From: Trissonchulus latispiculum
Lineage: Eukaryota > Nematoda > Enoplea > Enoplida > Ironidae
Length of the DNA stretch: 64,000 nucleotides
Assembly (NCBI GenBank): GCA_030248195.1
Contig: JASAND010031938.1
Coordinates: 1-64,000, forward strand
Direction: 5' to 3'
A program made the translations under genes and the position numbers. The notes beneath the pieces are model-generated. The model was given only the letters and a program-made list of their open reading frames with translations, ran no database searches and was not told where the DNA came from. Below are positions 12,079-22,469 of this stretch, in pieces (the stretch's first letter is position 1; each line of letters opens with the position of its first letter).

Positions 12079-13356
12079 CACCGGATTGCACCAATGAAGG
12101 TTAGCTCGGTGTTCTCGGAGTTAACCTGATAATTCTCAGTTAATCCGTTGCACCAAATCAGGCTAAGTTAACCTCGAGGTTAACTCCGAACCAACTTATG
12201 CCCGATTGCACCAATCGAACTAACTTAGCTCGGTGCTAGCTTAACACCGAGTTAACTCGGTGTTAGCTATTCTACAGCTGAGCTGAAACTCAGAGTTAAA
12301 GCTAGGCCGTTGCACCAACCTTGGTCTTGTAAAGAATAACAAATCCTACCCTTCAGCTCAGGGCTATCTTTAACCAATCATATTCGCTTCTTTAGTCAAT
12401 GTATCCAATCATCCTATGTCAAGATTAGCTGATGACTAAGTTAACCTCAAGGTTAACTCCGAGCTAAGTCTTAGCTCTCCTTAACTCTGAGCTCAAGGCC
12501 ATTGCTGAAGTAGTGGATCGAATCTCATGAGCAACTTTTAAAACTAAAGCGCAAAATACTTTTGTAAAAAAGAATGGAGCATGCAGAAATAATAGTTTGA
12601 AAAATCGGTGACCAATTTTTCCGAAAAATTAAGGCTGAAATGTTAAAAATAGAGTTAGTCCTCAGTTAATCCTGATCCAACTCAGGATTAAGTTTCTGCC
12701 ACTGAAGACTAAGTTAGTTCGGAGTTAACTTCGAGGTTAACTTAACCTGATTTGGTGCAACGGATTAACTGAGAATTATCAGGTTAACTCCGAGTTAACC
12801 TTGAGGTTAGCTTAACACCGAGCTAACCTTCATTGGTGCAATCCGGTGTTAGTCTGCAATGGCAGAAACTTAATCCTGAGTGCGATCAGGATTAACTGAG
12901 GACTAACTCTATTTTTAACATTTCAGCCTTATTTTTTCGAAAAAATCCGTCACGGACTTTCAACCATTATTTCTGCAGGCTCCATTCTTTTTTACAAAAA
13001 TATTTTGCACTTTAGGTTTAAAAGTTCCTCACGAGATTCGATCCACTACTTCAACAATGGCCTTGAGCTCAGAGTAAAGGGGGGCTAAGACTTAGCTCGG
13101 ATTTAACCTCGAGGTTAACTTAGTTGACAGCTAACCTTGACATATGATGATTGGATGCATTGACTAAAGAAACGAATATGATTGGTTAAAAATAACCCTG
13201 AGCTGAAGGTTAGGGTTTGTTATTCTTTACAAGACCAAGGTTGGTGCAACGGCCAAACTTTAACTCTGAGTTTGAGCTCAGCTGTAGAATTGCTAACACT
13301 GAGTTAACTCGGTGTTAAGCTAGCACCGAGCTAGTCCGATTTGGTGCAATACGGCG
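12079..13356. mobile_element. Hairpin-rich miniature element interrupted by a second copy of itself
   Basis: Ends read CACCGGATTGCACCAATG and, inverted at the right, CGCCGTATTGCACCAAAT. Together, 12079-12198 and 12849-13356 align colinearly with the uninterrupted copy at 14258-14904. The interior is full of self-complementary TTAACCTCGAGGTTAAC and AGTTAACTCGG motifs. It is non-coding. Confidence 0.75.
12199..12848. mobile_element. Inner copy of the same miniature family, opposite orientation
   Basis: Runs from TGCCCGATTGCACCAAT to CATTGGTGCAATCCGGTG and is the reverse complement of the 14258-14904 copy. The host element resumes directly after it, and TTA is present at both junctions (12196-12198 and 12849-12851). 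That supports a 3-bp TTA target duplication of PIF/Harbinger type. Confidence 0.7.
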
Positions 13357-14257
13357 ATAGTTTGATTTGCAAAATTTGCGAAGGTTAGATAACGAAAGCC
13401 CTTTTTCAGAAGGATACAGGGTCTGTAGGTGGGATGACAGCTCCGATAAGTAATAGTTTTTATTTTCAAACAAGTCCTTTACGTAACTGGCATTTAGTCA
13501 TTTCATGGCGAACAAGCAACTAAAACTGACTTCAAACAAATCAGTGCTCAATCCAGTAAAATGAGCGGGATTAAAGTGGCCAATCAGCAATGCCTAATAG
13601 GAGAATAGCCGCCCAATCAGAACGTGCTAGTTATGAACCTAAGCAGCCAATCAAAAAGCGTCTTGATTTTCTTGTTTTAAGTTTTGCGTTTTTGATTTTT
13701 ATGTTTTCGATTTTTGTGTTTTCCGTTTTGGTTTCTGCAATTTGCATCGTGCTTAGTTTTGCACTGGCTTTGTTGCAGCAATGTCAGATTTTTCCTGCTG
13801 CGCCTCAGCGCAGCAGGTCTTTTAAATTTGGTCAGATCGTGCTTTTGCACTCCAATTCTTAGATTAAAGATGTATTATGTATTCAACGCTTTAAGATAGG
13901 AACAGCATGATTTGCGTGTAGATTTCTTTCTTTGGAACCTTCAATCCCTGTAACTACGTAATACGTATATATATAAAGACAAGAATAAAAATGCTCCGAT
14001 GGAGCATGAAAAATGCAATATGGATGACACTGGGTTTTGCTTACAGAGGACTAGGTTTTAAAACGTTAATATGGGAGGGGCAGGTTGTAAATACCAGGAG
14101 GACTAGGTTAAAAGCGCACTAATATGGACCAGCTTCGCTGAACGACCCATATTCGCGGAAACTGCCCGGACTGATGCTGGTGGCAGTTCTTCAGTAACAG
14201 TTTACCAATTTGTGAGCATAGCTCTGCGTCTGCAACAGCTGTATTCGTAATACTTAA

Positions 14258-14904
14258 TAATTACACCAATGAAGGTTAGCTCGGTGTTAAGTTAACCTCA
14301 AGGTTAACTCGGAGTTAACCTGATAATTCCCAGTTAATCAATTGCACCAAATCAGGTTAAGTTAACCTCGAGGTTAACTCCGAACTAACTTAGTCTTCAG
14401 CGGCAGAAACTTAATCCTGAGTGCGATCAGGATTAACTGAGGACTAACTCTATTTTTCACATTTCTGCCTCAATTTTTCGGAAAAATCCGTCACGGACTT
14501 TTCAAACTATTATTTCTGTATGCTCCATTCTTTTTTACAAAAATATTATGCACTTTAGTTTTAAAAGTTCCTCACGAGATTCGATCCACTACTTCAGCAA
14601 TGGCTTTAAGCTCAGAGTTAAGAAGAGCTAAGACTAAGCTCGGAGTTAACCTTGAGGTTAACTTAGTCGTCAACTAACCTTGACATATTATGATTGGATA
14701 CATTGACTAAAGAAACAAATATGATTGGTTAAAGATAACCCTGAGCTGAAGATTAGGGTTTGTTATTCTTCAGAAGACCAAGGTTGGTGCAACGGCCTAA
14801 CTTTAACTCTGAGTTTGAGCTCAGCTTTAGAATAGCTAACACCGAGTTAACTCGGTGTTAAGCTAGCACCGAGCTAAGTTAGTCCGATTTGGTGCAATCG
14901 GGCG
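14258..14904. mobile_element. Uninterrupted copy of the GATTGCACCAA miniature family
   Basis: Starts with ACACCAATGAAGGTTAGC and ends TTTGGTGCAATCGGGCG, followed by TAA. It contains the same ordered blocks as the 12.1-13.4 kb copies, including CCTGAGTGCGATCAGGATTA and GACCAAGGTTGGTGCAACGG. It has no coding capacity. Its left terminus is mutated relative to the other copies. Confidence 0.75.
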
Positions 14905-15189
14905 TAAAACTACTAAAATGCAATCATTAAAAATACAACTTTTAAAAATGCTACAATTAACAATCTTACCATTTTCCACAAAATTTATTGTCACAGTGAT
15001 GTAAAGTAACAAATCTGGTGATTCAAATGTCAGTAAACCTGCCAAACTTGCAATTTATGTCTAAACTTTGCAGCATTCTTGTGCTAGGTTTCATAAAATA
15101 CACCATCAATCTTTCATACCCTTGTTCATTAATTATTGAACAAAAGTTGTATTGTCTTGGTACCAACAGTTCTATGTAACAATATTTTA
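14905..15189. other. No gene recognised
   Basis: AT-rich spacer between the miniature element and the tandem repeat. No splice-flanked peptide or repeat family was seen. Confidence 0.4.
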
Positions 15190-15720
15190 ATTACACACAA
15201 ATTTTCATAGTCACCTTTAATTAATTATTATTAACTAATTAGTTAACCTATAATTATCAACAGGTGACCGAAGTGAGTTCATTATTACTTTATTACACAG
15301 GCACCATAATTAACCTAATAGGTGTCAACAATCTTACGCAATTGGAGACATAAAATTACCCATTTTCAGCCAATTTTCATAGTTAACTTTAATAAATTAT
15401 TGCTAACTAATTAGTTAACTACTAAACAAAATTAGTTGACCGAAGTTAGTTCAACACATGCTCTTTACGTAGACATAAAACTTATCACGTAAAGCTTTCC
15501 CAATCTTGCGCAATTGGAGACATAAAATTAGAATCACCCATTTTCAGCCAATTTTCATAGTCAACTTTAACAAATTATTACTAACTAATTAGTCAACCAA
15601 TAATTACCACCAGGTGAACGAAATTGGTTCAACACATGCTCTTTAAGCTGACACCAAAATTAGTGTGATAAGTATTGCCAATATTACGTTATAGCTGTCA
15701 TAAAATTTTCATTTTCAATC
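15190..15720 (+). repeat. Tandem repeat, about 175-bp unit, three copies
   Basis: The block CAATTTTCATAGTCAACTTT followed by TAACTAATTAGTTAAC recurs at about 15200, 15370 and 15546. CAATTGGAGACATAAAATTA and CAACACATGCTCTTTA recur in register. Copies are diverged. Confidence 0.7.
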
Positions 15721-15789
15721 AATGCTTACGTCAATGAGACAGGTGCAATCAAACTAGATAAGGCGTATTGGTAAGCTTTGGGAGACAGG

Positions 15790-16180
15790 TTAAAGTCCTC
15801 AGTGTGTTATTCATATGAGCCTGCTAGAAGGCAAGCATGAGAGAAATTTTTAAAGCAAGCAGGCAGCTAGCAGGGAGACAGGTTTGAGTCCTCAGTATGC
15901 TATTCCTATGAGCCTGCCAGAAGGCTGCTAGTGGGGAGAAAGACTTTTGACAGCTTCGAGTCCTCAGTGTGTCATTCATATGAGCCTGCTAGAAGGCAAG
16001 GAAGAGAAAAAATTTTTAAAGCAAGGAGGCAGCTAATAGAGAGAGAAAGACTTTTGACAGGTTTGAGTCCTCAGTGTGTTATTCATATGAGCCTGCTAGA
16101 AGGAAAGGAAGAGAAAAAGTAGTGACAGCTTTAAGTCCTCAGTATGTTATTCGTATGAGCCTGCTAGAAGGCTGCTAATA
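15790..16180 (+). repeat. Tandem repeat, five copies
   Basis: TCCTCAGTGTGTTATTCATA followed by TGAGCCTGCTAGAAGG recurs at about 15798, 15888, 15960, 16067 and 16136. Spacing varies from 69 to 107 bp because the linker between the conserved blocks changes length. Non-coding. Confidence 0.75.
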
Positions 16181-16189
16181 GGGAGACGC

Positions 16190-17488
16190 ATGTCATCTGA
16201 AGTACGTAACTACAAATCTTGGATTGTTTAAGTGTTTATTGAATGTCTTCCATTTCAAGGTTAATACAAAGGTCAATGGTAAATAGAAGGAAATGCAAGA
16301 AAGGGAGAATTTTAGAAATTTTGGTCGGAATAAAAGAAAGTATAAAAATTTGTAGAAATATGTTTGGTCTTTAGAGCCCTGAGCTGGACAGGTAAGAACC
16401 GTCATTGGCTAGGTAAATAAAAGTTTGAAAAAAAGTATGAAAATGTTGCTTCATATTATTTAATTAGGTCGTTAATTAATAAACACTAATTAGGCAGGTA
16501 AACAAACTATAGTCTAGCAAACTTAAAGTTAAATACGTAAAGTAAATAACACTGTTGAAAATTTAATACAATGTTAGAAAGCTAAGCTAAGCTAAAGGGA
16601 AAATTGGCCAATAATGACCTTGAAAGACATCTGCCTGCATGATTAATGACTTTACCTGTCGGATTAATGACCCTATATCTCCTCCAAAGATACACCTGTA
16701 CAAACAGCGGTCATTTGTCCTCTCCTATACTACTTAGGATTTAAGGCTAGTTAGAATTTCAAGGTCATAGTTGTTACAATCCTTAGGCAGTAAACCACTT
16801 CAAAGCTATTTCAATTTAAGGCTAAGGGTATAGAATTCATTATAGCTACTAGTGTGTAAAAGCGCATAGCCAGTAGAAGCCAGAACTATTAGCTAAGTGA
16901 GCTGGAACCCGGGTTTTTATACTACTACCATTAGTTGTGTATAATTGTAGCTGCATGGATTTGGCACCTTTTACGATGCTCACGCTCACCTGGTTACCTA
17001 CCTTTTGTTGATACACTGCTTGAACTCTTAAATAACTAGTAACTTAAATAGCTTACTAACTCAATGATTGAGTATCCGCTGAAATATGAATAAGAAAACT
17101 AGATTTTGTTGAAAGCTATTACAAAGTTAAAGCAAATGAAAAAGTTTCAAGATATACGATACACAGTAAGTAATCCTTTGACCTGTACATATTTACGAAA
17201 GGACACACTAATAAGAATTATTATACAGCAGTAAAGTAAAAGGGCATGGAGAAATCAAAACATAAGCAGACATTAATAGCTATGATCCACAGTACTGACA
17301 TAAAAACTTTAGAACGAACTACAATACCATCTTCTAAACATCGGATAAAGCTACTAAAAATGAAAACGTGACTGTAAACAGAGATCAAAAAATGGACCAC
17401 ATAAAACGATAAGCAAAGTAAACTATAAAGCTTCACGCGCACGGATTAAAAATCGAAATACCAAATATTATACTAAACTAATGCAATA
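16190..17488. other. No gene recognised
   Basis: AT-rich, with short open frames only. I see no repeat shared with other parts of the window and no exon-like block. Confidence 0.45.
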
Positions 17489-17496
17489 CCAAACAC

Positions 17497-17921
17497 CATA
17501 GGTTAACGCGGGGGGGGGGTCAGGGGGGGTCCAAGCCCCCCCAACCCGGACAAGGTACAAGCCCTATAGCCGTCGGGGACAAGGGGTAACGAAAAAATGG
17601 CCAAGGGGTAACCAAAAACAACCGGAAAAAATTAGTTTTTACAGTAAAATTTCAAAAAATTTCCGGCCTCGCCGGAATTTTTTAGCTCAAAAGTTTAATT
17701 TTTCGGGAAAATCGGGCAAAATTTTGAAATTTTTTCCAAAAATTGAAGATTTTTTGCAAATTTTGCAAATTTTAATAAAATTAGCGTTAATTTTTCGAAA
17801 AATTTTACAAATTTTTCTTGAGGTACAAGCCCCCCCCCGAAAATTTTTGCTCAAGGTACAAGCCTCCTCAAAATTTTTTGGGGACAAGCCCCCCCAGGAC
17901 CCGACCCTATGTTAATGTATG
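17497..17921. mobile_element. 425-bp G/C-run miniature element with 8-bp target duplication (P- or hAT-like)
   Basis: Begins CATAGGTTAACGCGG and ends CCCTATGTTAATGTATG. An exact 8-bp duplication, CCAAACAC, flanks it (17489-17496 and 17922-17929). Both ends carry long G or C runs plus GGACAAG / GGTACAAGCC repeats; the centre has a CCGGCCTCGCCGG hairpin. Related copies are at 24801-25276 and 51632-52267. The 8-bp duplication fits hAT or P superfamilies; the CAT start resembles P-element termini, so P-like is a tentative inference. Confidence 0.8.
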
Positions 17922-18074
17922 CCAAACACTATACCAAAATGAAAGCAGTGCCAAATACTAGACTAAAATAAAAGAAGTATCGAACATTGCACCAAAATAA
18001 AAGCAATATTTAACACTATACCAAAACAAAAGCAGTATTGAACACTATACCAAAATAAATGCAATTAGTAAGTA

Positions 18075-18856
18075 TAGCTCAACAGAATTATGCTGACGAA
18101 CACGATGGACAAATAAATACAACATGCTCTGCTGTTTCGACCTGGTTTTCCATCCCTACACAATTAGCGTGCATCCAGCGATGGCAAGAGTCACAATGAT
18201 CCACAACTTATCCCGGTACAAATGCTGAAATCAAATGCTTGTGCATAAGTCTTTGGGTATAGACCTTGGATTCGGGACCGTCACCGTAAAGCAACTCGAC
18301 TGCGTTCGCAATTGCGAAAGGCCGCAGTCAGCACCTCCGCGTTGATTTTGACAAGGCATTAACTTAACTGAAATCAAGTGGTCTTCATTCTGAACCGATC
18401 CATACAACGCAGCAATTTCTTGGCGCAGTTTGGTATCCAACTGGAAACTGTTACTCATGGAATAATAAATTCGTACCCCTTTTTGTCCACATGTAGACAT
18501 GATCCGCTTCAGGCCACTTAGAAAACAGGTCGACGAGGGTCAAAACGTAAATAGAACCTTGGGCACTCTTGGGCATGCTAAACGAATCAATTTCAATATG
18601 ACCATGTAGACTTTAGCGGTAGCGGATGAAGCTCAGCCTTATTTTTGTCGAAATAAGCAGGATTGACCTTTTGACACTTTGGACAGCTTGCGATGTAGGC
18701 AGCGACGTCGTTGAACATGGCGGGCCAGGTGTGTGTTTCCGCAATGGCGTCGTATGTGCGGTTCCTTCCAAGATGCCGTCGATTGTCATGAAATTCCTCC
18801 AAAATCTGAATCGCCTGGGATCGCAAGGACCACCTTCTTAAGGTGGCCCTTGACAA
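18075..18856 (-). pseudogene. Decayed retroelement fragment: integrase, Ulp1-type protease, PHD finger
   Basis: Read on the minus strand. At 18856-18600 there is an integrase zinc-binding domain with spaced H and C residues (FHDNRRHLGRNRTYDAI, then SCPKCQKVN). After a frameshift, 18600-18510 gives the start of the catalytic core (IEIDSF, then TLVDLFSKWPEA). At 18500-18230 a Ulp1/C48 cysteine-protease C-terminus appears (QRGGADCGL with the catalytic cysteine). A one-base frameshift follows, after which FAIANAVELLYGDG continues. At 18220-18090 the second half of a PHD finger follows (CDSCHRWMHANC, then FICPSC). Most of the integrase core is deleted and several frameshifts are present. It could belong to the Gypsy element whose front half lies at 22.5-24.4 kb. 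Confidence 0.7.
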
Positions 18857-18859
18857 CTG

Positions 18860-19645
18860 CCAGCAAAGTCCCTAAAATTGCACAATGCCCTGCACACAAT
18901 TGGAGGGAGGAGACAGATAGCACAAACTCCAGAAATTTGTGCAATAAAAGAATAGAAGATTAAACAAAAGAAACCAGACAAAGTGGACCACTGCACTTTG
19001 TCTACAGTACTACTGGAACCAAGAGACAAGAGACCATACAGTTGCCACACAAAACAGAAGTACACAACAACATCAATTCATTATATACTTACTTGCGCGC
19101 CCACTCCTGAGATTATCTTACAGTTGCATCATCGCTTCGTGTTATGTATTTCTTCAAAATTTCGGCATCTCCGTCTTCCATTGCATCGGCAAAATTCAAA
19201 TTAACAAATTTACAAACCCTAAATACACTGCAGTAGACATGCGTTAATAATAATGCTTACGGAAAAGAACAAATGGGGACACTTGTTGTTAGGTCAATTG
19301 TTGGGGTTAGGACAACATTCCGAATGGAGAACGGTTTAAACAAACCCTATTCAAGTGAAAACATGAGAAACAAAACAGAAATGCTAGAAATTGAAAATTT
19401 TCTGTTCTAAATCACTCCTGCTTCTATTACTCACAACTAATGGTTTTAGAGGAAATGGATTTTATTTAATCCTGCAAAAATTAACAGAGAAAACATTTAC
19501 AAAATAATTGAAATAATCAAAAATTGAAAATTTTCTGTCCCTAATCAGCCAAAACTAATCGGTGAAACTTTTCCCCCGGAACAATTCTCCCGGTGATATT
19601 TTTTCGGGGGGAAAATTTTGTGGATACCACTAAGTGGATACCAAA
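18860..19645. other. Non-coding remnant between retroelement pieces
   Basis: No protein family is recognised. The region separates the gag-like frame from the integrase remnant and probably holds decayed retrotransposon sequence. GAAAATTTTCTG and CGGGGGGAAAATTTTG motifs occur near 19390-19620. Confidence 0.35.
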
Positions 19646-22297
19646 CTATATGTCTACCCCAGCCTTCTTTATCTTTTTCCCGTCTTTAGCCAGCCACTTA
19701 TAGACTTTAGTTAAAGCATCCAAAAAGTCGTCCATCGACCAATCCGTCAATTCCTGTTCTTTCAGCAGGGCCATCTGTGATATGATTCTGTATAGTTCAT
19801 TTGGCAACTTCTTTAGTAGTAGAGGGACCTAAGCTTTCAGGGCGAGAGCGTTAGTGCCCATGCGGCTCAGCGAAACGCTAATGGCCCGGGTATCGTCGAT
19901 AAACTTTTCCAAATTGGACATGTTTTCCTTGACTAGAGGCATGTTGCCTAGTGCCTCCCAGTTAGCCATTATCATTTCATTTGACCCACCATATGCATTT
20001 TTAAGGATGTCAAAAGCTTCTGTATAACGATTGCCTTGTAAACCGAGGCCCTTGACTTTGTCGTAGGCTGCACCTTTCAAACTTTGTAGGAGGTAATCCA
20101 TTTTCTGTTTGTTGTGTAGGTTTGGACGGGAATGGATATTGACCTTGAAGTAGTCCCAGAAATTGGGCCATCCTAACTTGTCCCCCGAGAATGTAGGCAA
20201 TTGGAGTTTCGGGAGCGCTGTTGTGATCGGAAGGTATTGACTTGCTTGGACTTGGTCGTCGGTTCCGCTGGGAGACCGGCCTTGTTGCATGTCGTTATTC
20301 TGAGCGAGCTGTTGCATAAGTTGTCGCATACTTTCCATCTCCGCCCTATGACAGGCTTGCAGCCGGTCAAGATCACTCTGCAATTGTTCTTCAAGGCGAC
20401 GATACAATTCAATTCTGCGTCGCGGCGATGGTCCTGTTGCTACAGAAGGTCGAAAAAAGCTGGGCGGTGGTAGGGGGAGATGGTTGATTGGGTGGTGGGC
20501 TAGGTAGATGGCGTAGATTCGTCAGACGCTGAAGGAGAAGTGATTCGGTTAGAGAGACTGGTGAATTTACGACCACATGGGGCGGAGCGACGGATTCGGA
20601 TCGAGACAGCCTTGGTTCGGCCGTCACTGGTGAATTTACAACCACGTGGGACGGAGCGGTAGATTCGGATTGAGACAGCCTTGGCGCTGCCGCCTCAGAA
20701 ATAGCAGTGGCTGGGGGAGCAGACGCAGACTGCGAACGCAGAGTGTTCTTAGAAACCTGGAGAGTGGACGGTGCGCAGTGGTACGTGCCGAGTAACTGGG
20801 CACGGGTGAACGTGCCCGCAAGGAGAAGACATTGGGGCAGAGTCAAGGTAGTGCAATCATGCAATTCCATGGAAACTCTCGGTTGAGAGTGCGAAGACGT
20901 TCGTAGAGAGCGTCAGTCAGTGAGCCAGGATGAATAGAGTTGATGCAGTGAATGCACCACCAATTGCAGCAATCATCACACTGCAAAGATTCTGGAACAT
21001 CATTGAGACAGTTAAGGGGGGGGGGGTCGCGATTTTTCGACCATCTCCGATTTTTCTCATTTTCACATATTTTGTAGTCCTCATGGGTCCCCAAAACAAG
21101 ACAAGTGCGTTTGTTGCAAAACTTTTCCTATCATTCACAATAGCCCTCCAAAGGTGACCCCGACATGTGTTAAACATAGGAAAATGAAAAAGTTAGGAAA
21201 ATTTTTCTGCTACCAAAAGTTTGAGCGCTGTGTAAGAGCAAATCGGCTACAACTCGCTGTAAAACCTAATTTGGACAAGGTACAGTGCTAATATCTATAC
21301 GACGTTATTTCCTGTAGGGCCGCTGATTTTATACGAATTTTCAAAGTTCGGGAAAAGCGGTTTTTGCTCAAAATCGCTCTGCAAATGTGTAGGTCATTGA
21401 ACGTTTTGTCCTGTCCTGAACTAACCCTTTGGTGTAGAAACTTCGCGCTTAGATATTAGCACAGTATATTGCTAGAGCTTTATTTTGTATATAATCAATG
21501 CCTATTAGGGCTTTTCAGTAGCTCACAGTTTTGGTAGCAGAAATTTCATTTTTCTTCAAAAATCGTCATTTTTCGATAATTTCATGTTTGCTGCTTCATA
21601 AGTCAGTCAAATCTTAAGGTATCTCAATTAAATTTGGCATGCTAATAGGCTGGCATAAAACCTACCTGTATGTAAAGTTTCATGCCAATAGCCTGTGTTT
21701 ATCTCTGGTGACATACTACGATAGCATGGCGGACACCTATGGGCAAAATATGTCAAATTTTCAACTTTTTCAAATATAGCCATATTTTATATCAAATTGA
21801 AGCTCTCGATGTCCTGAACATTTTATCTTCTTGCACCAAGTCTCTAGAATGCAGTATGAGAAAGTTAGAGGGAGTTAAAGTTTGAAGCAAATGACAGCCG
21901 GAATAAGCTTTACCAAATCGTCCAAACGCCCTGTCTCGCTCGTTGCTTGGCTTGTCACTACAATTTATGCGGTAATAAACACTTACAGGTAAAGGCTTTA
22001 AATTGATGTATTTGTCATGCCACAGTCTCTTGTCATCCTATGTGTACGCGACGTCGAAGCCCTCAGCGAGGCATACTAACGTTAATACTAAATTGTATGG
22101 ATTTGAACTGCAATATCTCTAGACTGGATTGACCCTGGACTCTAAAAATTTGTCTTGTTTTTGGGCACATATGGGGGTATATAATACCCAAAAATGAGCG
22201 AAATCGGTGACTATAAAATTTGGTACCTGGCGACCCCCCCCCCCTTAATACAGGTGGCATGATCGAAAGTATGGGTGGAAGCGTCCGTATTAGGCAT
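19646..22297 (-). pseudogene. BEL/Pao-like gag with N-terminal PHD-type zinc finger, interrupted
   Basis: The frame starts at an ATG at 22297-22295. It enters a cysteine-rich PHD-like finger (CDDCCNWWCIHC near 20990-20960) that is split by a 1.2-kb transposon (21012-22248). After a Ser/Pro-rich linker, 20407-19831 encodes the gag domain typical of BEL/Pao elements (LPKLQLPTFSGDKLGWPNFW, MDYLLQSLKGAAYDKV, FDILKNAYG). Frameshifts occur near 20860 and in the T6 run at about 20455. An in-frame TAG at 19831-19829 precedes about 60 further gag-like codons, ending at the stop at 19648-19646. No reverse transcriptase follows, so it is a dead fragment. Confidence 0.75.
21012..22248. mobile_element. 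1.23-kb TTAA-inserting DNA transposon with G/C-run ends
   Basis: The left end TTAAGGGGGGGGGGGTCGCGA and the right end GGCGACCCCCCCCCCCTTAA mirror each other, with TTAA at 21012-21015 and 22245-22248. Taking out the insert plus one TTAA makes the surrounding gag frame continuous through the first cysteine pair of its zinc finger, which independently proves the insertion. There is no transposase inside; only short frames occur. TTAA targets are known for piggyBac and Kolobok superfamilies. A second copy of one end lies at 8330. Confidence 0.8.
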
Positions 22298-22299
22298 AA

Positions 22300-22465
22300 C
22301 GGACACTCTGCTACCAAAAAGATTATTAAGAAAAAGGAACAGAGAAACTAAGCGTTTATATCATAGCAATACATACGGTAGCAGCCTTCAGTTAGCTCGA
22401 TCAAAACTCATAGCTAACTGTCCTTTTTTCTAATACCTATATGGTATATACAATTCTTAACAACA
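22300..22465 (-). repeat. Probable BEL-like LTR remnant and primer-binding site
   Basis: On the minus strand, TGTTGTTAAGAATTG (from 22465) opens a roughly 150-bp AT-rich stretch. TGGTAGCAGAGTG (22316-22304) follows, and the gag ATG comes a few bases after that. TGGTAGCAGAG is a common primer-binding-site form in BEL elements. The matching second LTR is not seen, so the boundaries are tentative. Confidence 0.4.
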
Positions 22466-22469
22466 TACA

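Larger units (their letters stand above)
11940..13679. repeat. Inverted repeat arms (11940-11993 and 13624-13679) enclosing nested miniature elements
   Basis: The left arm contains AAAATCAAGACGC and CTGCTTAGTTTCATAACTAG; the right arm carries the inverse with a few mismatches over about 55 bp. Flanking A- and C-rich simple sequence is also inverted between the sides. The arms bracket the nested elements at 12079-13356. Outer ends were not resolved. Confidence 0.6.

Noticed and set aside
13590..13862. 90-codon hydrophobic frame resembling a membrane peptide
   Set aside because: It arises from the TTTTGTGTTTT simple-sequence arm of an inverted repeat.
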